A DNA stretch of 64,000 nucleotides, taken from assembly GCA_001599915.1 (NCBI GenBank), contig BCIG01000015.1:496001-560000 (forward strand). Reading direction: 5' to 3'. Positions 32,192 through 43,600 of this stretch are shown here, one piece after another. Under the pieces are notes generated by a model. That model ran no database searches. It worked only from the letters and a program-made list of their open reading frames with translations, and was not told the DNA's origin. Numbering within the stretch: the first letter of the stretch is position 1; the number at the start of each line of letters is the position of its first letter. The stretch is from Symbiotaphrina buchneri (taxonomy: Eukaryota > Ascomycota > Symbiotaphrinales > Symbiotaphrinaceae). A program made the position numbers and the translations under genes.

Positions 32192-34148
32192 TTATGGAGG
32201 GTCGCAAAAGGGGCCTGCCCATCCAAGGGCTCGGTCCACCTTATCTAGGAGGCCCAGCTCCCACCACGGTGTACCGCACGGTACCCTTTCCAACGAGACA
32301 GTTCTACCAACCGCAGTTGCAGCTGGTAGAGCTGTCTCGTGGACAGGGGGCGCGTATACCACCGCAGCGGAAGCTGGCGGAAGGAAGACAGGACCAACGG
32401 CTGCCTCTGCAACCTGTGGTTGGTACACCTTTACCCCCCCTGGGTAGGAGGGGAAAGGCTCTGAGACGTAGCCCAGTACCAGAGCCACGAGGAAGACATA
32501 GAGGGCCGTGGCCCATAGACGACCCATCAGGCGGGGAGCTCTACGGATGAGAGCCGCCGCGAAGGAACACATGGACGTCAGGATGTCAAAGAAGCCCCCG
32601 TCCAGGGCTTCGGCGTCCAGGGCTTCACCCCCAGAGAGCTCAATGACGAGCTCTGTTTCAGTGAAGTCCTGAACGGGGACTTCCTCGACGACCTGGTCTA
32701 TGTATTCGCTTGCTTTGGCCCAGAACTCCACGTCAAACTCCTCCCACTCCTTCTCCGACTTTATGTCCCTTGCTTGGATGGCGTAGTCCTCAATTAATCG
32801 TGTTGGGACGTTGAGGTCGGAGGCGAGGGCGGATATGCGCCTGCACTCCGGTGTATTGACGACGTCTACGACGTCTTCGCGTTCGTGCCTTTTGAGGATG
32901 CGGATGGCGAGCGGCTCTGTGTTTAGATCTTCGGCGAGTTCCAGAAGATCGATATCCGTGGGTTCTGGTACAACAGTCTCGAGTACTTCCTCCTCGGCAG
33001 GCTCAACCTGGGCCTCGTCGTAGATCACGACGGGCTGCATGATCGAGAGTGTGACTGCTTTCTGCTCGGCAGGCTCAACTGGGGCCTGGTCGTAGATCAC
33101 GACGGGCTGCATAATCGAGAGTTTGACGGCTTTCCGCTCGGCAGGCTCAACTGGGGCTTGGTCGTAGATGGAGACCGGCTCAAGAATGGAGAATTCAGCT
33201 GACTTTTGACAAGGTGTCCCAGCAGGTGCTTGGACGTCGCTGTCGACCGATTCCGGGACATCGGTATCGAATGGTTCCAGAACCGGGGTTTCGGCGGGCG
33301 TCTGGATCTTGGTCTCGACGAGGTCTTGGACATAATCCTCGATTGGTCCCTCGACATGAATAGCTGGCAGGGTTTGCTCTTCATCTTCTTCGCGAATGAC
33401 TTCCAGGCCCCATGGAGTGCGAGGCGGAGTGCGAGGCGCTGTGTCAAACTCTATCGGACTGAAACATTCATACTGAGCAATTTCACTGTCACTGGGATCG
33501 GCGTGCTCGTTGGTATCAGCGGCTTCATCGAATTCTGTCTCACGACCATCTTCTTCATAGTCGTGGATTTCGTCTTCGTTGTCATGATCGGAGCTATCCC
33601 CAGAATAATCAAGGTCATCGGCATCCTCTTCGCCAGTGTCAGCCCCAATGTAAGTGAGGCTAATGGAACCAATGCCATCCGAAACAAGCTCGAGAGGGAT
33701 GTCGTCTGTGACAGCAGAGATATTGACAACAGGATTAGGTGCCACCTGGAGGATGTTAGCAGGTCAGGTGGTAGCAGACGAGGCACTCGCATTACCTGGA
33801 AAGTCACCGTAACATTTGACAGGTTGTCTTTATTGTCTGGCCAAAGGCCTCGGATGCTGAGCTTTCTCATGAAGGGGAAATCTTCCTCGTCCTGGTCTTC
33901 TTCTTCTTTACAGTAAGTGAAATAGAAATCGTCATCATTCGGCGAGTCCACCATCAGAAGGATGTCCTGCACACCCGAGATCACCGTCACGGGGTTAGGC
34001 TCAACCTGGAGGTTGTTAGCATGCCAGGTCGAGAACAATGCATATGCGTCTTTATAAATACCTTGTAGTCCATTTGGACGTGCGCTGGATTGCAAAGCTT
34101 CCCATCCCAAGTCCCCTTCAGAATGAGCTGGGTGATGCGAGGCCACAT
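32192..34148 (-). CDS. Uncharacterised acidic single-pass membrane protein with tandemly duplicated exons
   Basis: Not recognised. Exons on the minus strand: 34148-34062, 34005-33796, 33745-32192; introns 56 and 50 bp, both phase 0; 616 residues from MWPRIT. Two similar units lie at the N-terminus: LILKGTW...VQMDYK|VEPNPVTVISGV, then LSIRGLW...VTVTFQ|VAPNPVVNISAV, each cut by an intron at the same place (bar). The introns also match each other near their 3' ends (ATGCTAACAACCTCCAG and CTGCTAACATCCTCCAG). Residues 130-430 are very acidic, with repeats of SIMQPVVIYDQAPVEPAE. One hydrophobic span (LWATALYVFLVALVLGYV) is near residue 520, followed by a Pro/Ala-rich tail. The first exon could be incomplete. 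No function is proposed. Confidence 0.65.
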
Positions 34149-34225
34149 ATTGTCGGTACGCTTTGAGAGAATTTATAACAGTTCTGGCTGTGGGAAATGT
34201 TGGAAGGCGGCACAGAGTACGACCT

Positions 34226-34495
34226 GAACGCGACTGAGTGATTCGAGCTTGCAAAAAAGCGCGTAAAGAAGTACGTGCAAGTCGGTGATATATCTGCAAC
34301 GAGAAAGTGTCCGTTGGAGTACTTGTTGTTCAACAAGGTCGAAGGTAGACGATGTTTTTTGAACGCGACTGAGTGACTCGAGCTTGCAAAAAAGCGCGTA
34401 AAGAAGTACGTGCAAGTCGGTGATATATCTGCAACGAGAAGGTGCCCGTTGGAATACTTGTTGTTCAACAAGATCGAAGGTAGGCGATGTTTTTT
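34226..34495. repeat. Two tandem 135-bp repeats, nearly identical
   Basis: Bases 34226-34360 and 34361-34495 match at all but a handful of positions (GAACGCGACTGAGTGA, GCTTGCAAAAAAGCGCG, AAGAAGTACGTGCAAGTCGG, TTGTTGTTCAACAAG). Each unit carries a short hairpin (CTTGTTGTTCAACAAG). It sits just upstream of the start of the unknown minus-strand gene. Confidence 0.9.
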
Positions 34496-34700
34496 GAAAC
34501 GGTACGGCTTGATGTATGACGTGACGAAGCAGATACGCGTAAGCTGGTGATAGAATTCGAAGTGAGAATGCCCATGATGGAGTGATTCGAATGTAGGAAT
34601 GATGGTCTTCGATGTGATCGAACGTAGACGGTGCGATTCGATTTGAAGGAGGATGTGGCGAGGGAGGTATACGTAAACTGGTGATCTATCTGCAACAGGA

Positions 34701-34890
34701 GAATGCCTGTGATAGAGTAATGGTGATGTATCTTCCGGGAGAATGCCCGCGATAGAGTAATGGTGATGTTATTCGACGGGAGAATGCCCGCGATAGAGTA
34801 ATGGTGATGTATCTTCCGGGAGAATGCCCGCGATAGAGTACTGGTGATGTTCTTCGACGGGAGAATGCCCGCGATAGAGTACTGGTGTAC
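34701..34890. repeat. Minisatellite, about five 40/41-bp units forming 81-bp dimers
   Basis: Units begin GAATGCC at 34701, 34741, 34782, 34822 and 34863. Spacing alternates 40 and 41 bp because units ending TATCTTCCGG alternate with units ending TTCTTCGACGG. The common part is GAATGCCCGCGATAGAGTA then TGGTGATGT. GGGAGAATGCCC is also found in the distant copy at 31960. Confidence 0.9.
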
Positions 34891-35075
34891 GAAAGACCGA
34901 CGTTCTGTGACGTGGTAAAAGCGTATGAGAGTTATTGGAAACGGACGATGTTCTTTGAACAGTGAGCTTTGAAGTATGACGGGACAGCAGTGATGTTTTT
35001 GAGAATGCAATGATGAATCCTGATGAATTCTGGGAAAGCTGTGCTGGCTGTTCTGAACATGCGATCGTGAGGAGA

Positions 35076-35140
35076 AGAAAGAAGGAAGAGAAAGAAGGAA
35101 GAGAAAGAAGGAAGAGAAAGAAGGAAGAGAAAGAAGGAAG
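35076..35140. repeat. Purine minisatellite, five copies of a 13-bp unit
   Basis: AGAAAGAAGGAAG is repeated five times without change. On the minus strand it reads as a hydrophobic Phe/Leu/Ser stretch, which explains the apparent signal peptide of a long antisense frame here. Confidence 0.9.
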
Positions 35141-35729
35141 CGGACGAGGAAGGATATAAACAATGGGAAAAACGCTATTGACTTGGAAAGCGTTCGTCAT
35201 TGGTGCTTGAGAAAGATCGTGGTGGTCAATGAGGAAGGCACGACCGCCGAGGGTCCCGGGTCCGTGTACCCACTCAACAGCGGGCGTGGGCGAGAATTCG
35301 GTACACTGGCGACAAAATCATCCTGATGCTGTCATTCCATGTCAATCAATTATGGTACAAATATCCCCCTATTCAGAAACCACGCTTGCCTCCAGTTTTG
35401 CCAGGATATCAGTACGCCTTTTGCTGTAGCTCGAAGTCTATCCCCTATCAGTAAACCAAAGGGTATGCCCCCAATAACACAGAGAAGGAAGCGGAAAAGT
35501 AAACCACAATATAATCAGAAGCACATGAAGCATCCAGCCATAAACCAAGGTTTTCGTAGAAGTCAAGCCAATGCATGGATCGTGAGAAAATACAGGCATG
35601 AAGATTAGGCTATACAAGCCTCAACGAACCCTGTGATGGATTGATACTTCCCACAACTGGTCTATCAATTTTGATTTGCACCACATCAGCAGCTATCTTA
35701 GAGTGGTCTGCCCACATCTGGTGGTACAC

Positions 35730-37686
35730 TCATGGAGGTTGGTTTGAACTGTCAAACCTTCTTGTTAAATCAGGACCAAGCAGTGTCCTGAGTGGCTGCG
35801 CGGCACCAGATGCTTGGCCTGAGTAACCGACAGACTGTCCTGCAACTGCAACTGCAGGGTGCGTCATGTGTAAGGGAGCGGAGGAATGTAGTGGGGGCAA
35901 TAGATTGTACCCGCTATGTGGTTGATTTTGTTGTTGGATTGGCTGCTGCACTTGGGCACGATAGTGGGACGGAGGAGGAGGCGGCATTGCAGTCGTGCTT
36001 GGCGGAGCCGTAACTCCGCCTGTATTGTAATTCACTTGCCCGGGCCCCGTCGGGCCTGCTGGGTAAGGGGAGTTCGGAATAGTCGACGCTTGCGAGTTTG
36101 GTGCCCTGCTACCAGGAGAATAATAGGTCTGATGTCGCACGGGTGGAGCAGGCTCCGCAAGCAGCGGCGCTTGCATAGCGACAGGAATGGAGGCAGGGTG
36201 AGGAGTGTATTGTGTTGGGTAAGAGCTTTGTTGGGGATAAGCTTGCCCATAGGTCAGAGGAGACCGACTAGATATCTGTGAACGGGGAGAACCGTATGGT
36301 GAGGAAGTTGAAGAGGCTTGATGTCCGCCAGCTTGTGTATGGCGGAAGGAAAACTCAGGAGGTCCCGCGGGCGCTGAGTGAGGCCCAGAAGGGTAAGCAG
36401 GAGAGAATTGGGGCGGCGCATTAGCCTGGGGGTAGGCGCTGTAGGGAGTCTGCTGCTCCGAGTACATCCTCTGGATGTAACGAGGCTCTCGCTCATACCC
36501 GTATCGCGGCTCCAGCTCCGTCTCAGTCCGCTGACGTTTGGCTGCCGGCTCAGTGTATTGTTGGTAATCACGAATGATGGGAGTCATATAGGCCGCCTGC
36601 TGAGGTGCATAATGGCCCATAGCGTTCCGTGTATCGCCAGACGGCGTCTGAGATGGGTACTGACGGGAATAATCATCCGCCCTCATGCCTGCAGGAGGTC
36701 GCTTTCTGCTATGCCGTCAGTGAGCATGACCACGTTGAAGCAGAATCCCCTAACATACAGTAAGGTTCTAGGTTCCTTTCTGATGCGCAAACGGACCCCT
36801 TGGTCACCGAAAGATCTGGACAGAAAGGTGGACTCCGACATTCCAGGAAAATTCTTTGCGGCGTAGACTGGGAGACATTCAGCTGAGGGCAACAGACTAG
36901 CAGGGCGACAGACTGACCGGTAAAGGGATCCGATATTATGGACTTGATATGCACCACCTCAGATCTGACGAAGCTGTCAGTAAGGGGATCATAGGGGGTG
37001 ACATATGGCAAACGCACTTCCGCATTTCGAATAAGCTGAAGCGCAACCTGAACTCGCCCTCAATCTTGACCGACAGATCACCGAAAACGAAGAAGCCACC
37101 ATCTGAGCATCCATTAGACTGCATTTCGCGTACCGCGGGGACGCGAGATCAAACCTGTGTTATCGATGTCCTTGAGTCTATGAAGTGAAGACACTAGGGT
37201 ACCAGCTAAGGCTGTCTGCGGAGCGACTGGTGCTGGTCGTTCCTGACTCGCATCGTACAGGTTACAGCACATGAAGTAATATGGGCTTTGCAGGTAGTTC
37301 CTAGGCCATGTTAGTGGAGTCAGACGCACACATTGTAACTTCAGCCTACTGAGATGGGTCGGTTTCATCCTTGATGCGCAATTGGATGATCGGCGGGGGA
37401 TCAACCGGCTTCCTGTCTGCGGCAGAATCGCTGCTGTGAGTCGACAGCGTTCAACTGAGAGTCGGGCAGAGTTATAGACCACATACCTTTCTCCTTGACC
37501 CCGGCAACGCGAGCTCGCTGTGGGCCCTGCCGGATTACCAGCTCATAGTCCTCGCTAGCATTCAACATATTAGTCCACGATCTATCTGAATCATTGTGAG
37601 AAACGAGGCGCCCACAGGAGCAGTCTCACATACCTTCCGAGCTTGCCCCTTGGTGAGGTTGCATCTGCAAAGGTTTGCGCGTTCAT
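35730..37686 (-). CDS. vosA: Velvet-domain developmental regulator, VosA type, 8 exons
   Basis: Nuclear DNA-binding regulator of sporulation, spore viability and dormancy; partner of VelB. Exons on the minus strand: 37686-37634, 37554-37487, 37416-37350, 37300-37155, 37102-37018, 36964-36918, 36867-36759, 36708-35730; all introns 49-79 bp; 517 residues. The velvet domain is uninterrupted at about residues 20-195: [98 protein letters not shown] and LRIRKEPR. VelB has an insertion in this domain and VeA a PEST-rich tail, so VosA fits best. The long C-terminus is Pro/Gln/Ser/Tyr-rich with a possible nuclear signal (AAKRQR). Exon 1 (MNAQTFAD) is supported by a GTATGT donor. A start inside exon 2's upstream intron (37568, MLNAS) is the alternative. 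Confidence 0.92.
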
Positions 37687-40600
37687 TAAGTGCGGTGAGT
37701 AGTGACTTGCTGAAAGGCGCCTTGTCACTTGACCGCTATGTTAGCACCGGTGCTGCCACCGCTCGAAGAGTAATCGGTGATCAATTAATGCAATGCCCGC
37801 GCTAAAAGCTAAGCTGGTACCCAAGCAAAGAGGAGGCGTAGGTTCCTCGCTGCGTACCGAGGCGAACGGATAGTTGTATCGTTGTTGGCCAGGCTACTGG
37901 TCACGTTGGTCCGGAGGGCGTCAATGAACCAGGATATCAAGTAGGATTATTCCTGGCTAACGGCAATAGACAGGTACTGAAACGAAGGACGAAGGATTTC
38001 CGAGGGATATTGAAGTAGGAGGACGCAACAGGGGGGGCTTCCCTTCCGCAAACACCGCGTAGCTGGACACGGGCAATTGCATCGGGCGCCCTCGACGGCG
38101 TCTCAAAAGCAATCAAAGACAACCCTATACCAATCTGTCCAGTTCATTGATACTCGTTCCAATGCAGTGGTGCCATAGGGCTAAGATGTCCAACGTTGTT
38201 TTGGCTCAGTCGGCAGCTAGCACTGCACTGTGACGTTGACTAGCACTGCGAGTTGGGACTGTGTCGATCAACAGGAAAGCAGGTGGGATAAATTGGAAGA
38301 CGACCGCTTGGTAGTGAATGGGATCTAGACTCAAGCTGATCAAAATGACCGGAGGGCCACTTAAGCTGAGATCCGAGCTCCTGGGAACCCGATGTGGAAG
38401 CTTTCCAATGACAGTCCCGGAGGTCAATCCGGCGCAGAAGGAACGAAAGTAGGGTACAGGTAGCCACGTCCTTTCTGGGTGGGAGCCGGCGTTTGCTCTC
38501 GCGCCTTCTGGGGGAGGTTAATATGAAAAGCGTTTGCAGAGCACGTCGACTAGGTCTCGACAACCGTGCGCGGCAGCAGAAATCCGAGCCCACGAACCAC
38601 GACGGCCACGGTACCTTGGGTGGTGGGTAGGTAGATTGATGCAAGATGGGGCGGGAGAGGCCCGTGTTTGCCAACAGTTCAACGAACGTTCGACTGTTGA
38701 GGCGGTGCAAGTCCAAGAACGATTTAAAAACAGAGATGCGCAGTCTTGTATTTTTCTATGCCCAGAATGGTGAAGCACGCAGGACGGCTATAGACGCCGG
38801 CGGTGCGGGAAGGTTCCTCGGATGATTTAGAGTATTTTCTGGAGACAGGGCCCAGGTTGCGGCCACCATACCAGGATCCAGGCCGTAGGGACATCCAATA
38901 ATGACAGGAATCAATCACAGGATNGGGGGAAAGGGGAGGGGAGGGGGGGGTGGATGGCCAGCACTAGAGCGATAGTGTACCAGACCCGCACGGAGCGTGC
39001 ACGCAGTAGGCCCAGTACCTTAGGCCCACTGGGAATTATTGGCTCCGTCAGGTTTCGTACCTTATGATAGATACCTGAGAGTAGTAGTACTACCTTACTT
39101 GGTACAGTCCACCGAGTCCCTGCGGCGTCCTACCTTGGATGAGGTACCTAAGGTAGGCAAAGGTCGGCAGGTGTATTGGAACTTGGATGGTGTCGTGCCC
39201 GTCGGGTGGTGAGGCTCGTGCTGCAGGCTATCGATAGACGAGGAATTTCCTCCACAGAAGGATCCGGACCAAGCAAAAGGAGACGAGGTCCACACTGCAC
39301 AGAAGGCAGAGGCAAAGGCAAAGGCAAAAAGGGCAGAGGGCAAAAGCTCCTGGTCCCGTTCTCGGTCCCGGTTCTGGGCCTGGTCCTGGGGTCCAGAGCG
39401 CGACGACACTTCCTTTGCGCTATGGCGCCGTTGCGCCGTCTGAGCCCCGCAGCGGGATTGGCGCACTGCTGCTGCTGCTGCTTGCTGCTCTTGTTGCTGC
39501 GAACAGCCAGGTCTGGCTTTGTGGTGCGGGTGCGGTTGCGCGAGCGCGATGATGGATGGCCGGCAGGTTGGCGGAGAAGTAAATAAATAATAACAATGTA
39601 GATTACTGTACTTCAAGCACTAATGGCCCAAATAATGATAGCATCAGAGACCGGAGGCCAGTGACAGTGACGGACAACAGCGTCGCGCTTGACTGCCGAA
39701 GAGGATCCGCCGCCGCCGGGGCCTTTGCCTTGCGTCGGTCGATATATAGCGTCTTTTATAAAAGGTACAAATACGTGGGACGGAACCATGGGGATGATGG
39801 GGCAACCCCTGTTGCTTCTGCCAATGCACGCGAGTCGCAGATCTACGGGCACTCTCTACTTTGAACGAAGGTGACAGCTGCCGCCAACTGAGCGATCCAG
39901 CGACGGCTGTCAAGTCTCCAACATCGAGCATAAGTCAATGGACGCAAGGGATGCGCAAGAGGCAGCGAGAAGCCATGGTAGGTTGTCGCATCGCAAGGTA
40001 GGGTAAGGTACCTTACCCTAGGGGTGCAGCAGCACATGGTGAAAGGGAACGGGTTTGCGAGCCCGCCATCTCATATTATCGTCGACGACATGTTGTATTA
40101 ACCTTCTTCGTATTACTCGGTACCTGATGTATCGCGCACGTACGAACCATCTGCTCGTATCTCGGCCACCGCGTCTGGACGCATAGCTTAAGACATCAAA
40201 GAAGGTAAACTGCATGATGCATCGGCTACGCGCATCGTTCCCTCCCCCATGTGCGACGGTCTGCTCTTGGCTTAGCCTGCTAGCCTCAGGAGGTTAAGGC
40301 AGAGCGTGTCACATCACGTCGAGAAGAAAAGCTTGCAGCGAGCACAAAGTGTCCAGGGGAGAGGTTCAACCAGTGAGAGATCGAGGAGAATGCCTGGTAG
40401 CCCTGTCAGCGGAGCAAGCATGGCGCATCGACCGGCAGACGAGCAGAAATACCTGACTATCTCACCCCAGTAGTGCTGCTAGCAGCCAAATTAGCAGACC
40501 GCGCCGTCTCTGAAAGCGGCTGAAGTGTCGAATCTATCGATACCTTAAGGAGCGTCTAGAGTAGCGTCTTGCCCGAACAGGGTGCAGCCATGCCATGTGG

Positions 40601-43600
40601 TGTGCAGCAAACCCTGGTGGGCGCGCGGGCCACCACACATCATTTTAACCTTCCGGAACGGTCATCTCTCCCTCCACTCCCCTCCAACTGCATGCATGCA
40701 TGCGTGGTTGACGAAGGAGTGCAGGGGTACAAGGGTACGACACACTACGAAGTCGAGGTCCGTTTCTGCAGAAAGTCCGACTGGAGTTAGGGGTGAGATC
40801 ATGATGATCAGGCTGTTCTCTGCTTGACTCAAAGATTCGTGAAGTATCTTGCCTACCTTGTATGTACAGAACACAGCAAGATACAATAATGAGAATGGGC
40901 ACCGCCTCGGTGTCCAAAGAGGTAAGGCACCTTACTTACCGTACCACCGGGCAGGTAAAGGGAGTCAACAGCCAAGAAGGAAGTTCCGGCGACGCTTCGA
41001 TAGCCCGCGGGTGGGTCGCACCAGAACATGGACCTATGGGTAAGTTGGTAACCCGTCGCACGCAAACCTTCCACGGGCGCCCATTTAGTGCCTTCCATCA
41101 TTTTGCCCCCAACTCTGACGCCTTGGCGTAAAACGTGGCAGGCCTCGGTGCGACTGGCAAAGGTCGAAGCATTGCAGCATCCCTCAAAGTCCCCGTCGTA
41201 AGGAACATTGCCTCCGTCCTCCTCTGGCCCTCGCAGGTGCATGACCTCAAACCCAGCGAAAGCCTTTATCAGTATGCACCGTCTGGGACCATGACGATGC
41301 TGCAATATCTGAAAGCTCAATCCTGTGGTTAAGTGGGGAAGGCTGAGACGGTTACAGATCTATGGTACCATCATCTCCGAGACTACAGATAATACTGCTG
41401 CTACGAAGCTACACCGTTCTACCTAATAATACTAAGGTTAGATACCTTTCTGCCTAACCGTACGGCCAGTCCACATTCTGCTTGACTCATGCATCGCGAG
41501 GCCAATGAAATGATCCAGGTCACAAGCCTTCGGACTAGCGTCGACCAATCCTTGTCCGCCCAGGCGGCGGCGTCTTTTCGCGACCCAGGTGTAAAGCGAA
41601 GGGAAGCGACTACATCTTGACACCGGGCTGAGATTCCCTGGTTCAGGTTCACTTCCCATCCGTTCTTCAAAGTCCTAAACCAGCCGGCACTTGCGGTCCA
41701 TCCTCGGAGCATGGTGTCGGGAAGCACGCGCTACTGCATGCCTGGTGCTTCAATCATCAACCAGAACACACCGGCATGCACACTGCACAGATCTCTCCTG
41801 GTCATCAGGTCTGCAGAACCAGCCCCAAGCTCGGACCATATGATCTTTCTGGAAGCTGCAAGTACGAGTACGAGTGAAGTGGACATCGATCGCTTCCGGC
41901 ATCTTCTTGAGTCTAGCGAGCTCACACATGGGGTTCTTGTGTGTCGCACAGGAAGTGTCTCTGGGGATCATCATTTTTCTCCTGCCTCGTGCTACTGTTC
42001 TCTCCCATATGGTACCTTCCGTCGTCCAGAAGCTTGTATCGATTTGCGAGACCTGGTTATTTTTAGCTGCAATTGTTGATCACACAGACAGGTCCACCCA
42101 TCCTAAAGCGGTAGGATTCTACGGCTATGCCAACGAGAGAATTCGTGGGCCAGCAACCTTCGGACCGATCTTCTCTGTGGCTTCAGGTGAATGATCAGCT
42201 AGATTCGGTCCTACTGTACTCGTAGTAGATGCCTTGCTGCGTGCTACCATATCTGTGCTCGGCCTACTCCGTACACCGTTGGGTTTAACCGCCGGGTTGT
42301 GCTGCAAGGATCAGGGAAGATATCAGAGCAGCGTTGCTGGCCAAAAACGGCTTGCCTGAGCGGGGACTATCACCAAGGCTCGGTTGGAAGCTGAAATCAG
42401 TGAGGGCTGGCCTGATCTGATTGGGGTCACTCCGTCAGGGCGTGTTGGACAAGGGAGTCGAAGAATTAATGATATATTGCCTCGCCCGCATCTTCTCACT
42501 TTGTTTGTACCCTGTAACTACCTGAGATGAGTAGCATCTCAGTTAAGGTACTCCTTCCTGCCCTGGTCGCTGTCTCGCTCCCGTAATCGGGTGATTCTCA
42601 GAAGGGAGCAAAATATGCCTAAACGCTGCTGGCAAGAGGCTGCGTAAGCGTAAGCGAGACAAGCGCCTCGTTGTGATCCTTCAACCTCCTGAGAAAGTAT
42701 TGGACCATACCTCAAGAACGTCGTGGATAAGGCGTTAGTCCTCAGGTACAACGCGTACAAAGACTCTACCTTTTGTAGTATGTACATGTGCAGAAGACGA
42801 CGCAGGCGGTCAATCGATGGCCGTACTCCATAGTCGTAGTCTTAACCGGGCGTCAATTTTTCGAGTCTCAAGCCCTACCACGACTGCGTACCTTAAGGTA
42901 GTCTGCCATGCTGGCAACTGAGCATCCATGGCTCTGCGATCATTGTTTGGATTTTTGCGGCGGTGCTGGTCCTGCGCCGGGAACGTAGCCCTCGGCTCCT
43001 TTGCCTTCGAATAATGGGCGAGCTGGTACTACGAAGTAATTCAGGGGGCGTTTGGGGGGAAGAGCGCGCGACCCGTCTCCACCAGCATGAGGATTATCAT
43101 GATATTACCGTCCACCATCCATAGATGTCGTCGTACGAAGTGTCAGGGCAGCAAACCGTGGTGTTCGTACCCCTCCCACTATGAGTACTATACCTACCTT
43201 ACTTCACAGGGATTGAAGCGAGGTCGCGTAGGCAGGCCGGTTGTAGGCCGTTTCTGCATTCCGCAATCGTCTCGCAGCAGTCAGCCATGATGAGCCATCA
43301 CAGACACATTGCCGCATCTGACGCGAGGGAGTTCAGTGTCGGTCCCGTACCGCAGTCCTCCACACCTCCAGCCAAGCAAACCAGAGGGCTGCTAAATTAA
43401 TGCAAAACCTTGACATTTTGACTGGACCCGCACCGGACATATGCCCCAAACTGTCAAAAGATCGCTTTCGAACTTGTATTTTGCGGAGATTAAACACGGG
43501 CGCATCACACACCTGGTTTGGTCGCTCTTCTTGGTTCGGCCAGGAAGCATCGGGGGCTTGTCCCATACCTACTTCATAGTTCGTACCTTAGCTAGGAAGT

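Larger units (their letters stand above)
34149..35729. other. Repeat-rich spacer between the unknown gene and vosA
   Basis: Besides the repeats listed, 35141-35729 shows no gene. The minus-strand frame 35163-34465 is made of the repeats and is not accepted as a gene. Confidence 0.6.

Noticed and set aside
34465-35163. 232-residue minus-strand frame with an apparent signal peptide
   Set aside because: The hydrophobic start is the 13-bp purine repeat read backwards, and the rest is the minisatellite; kept only as a question in the findings.
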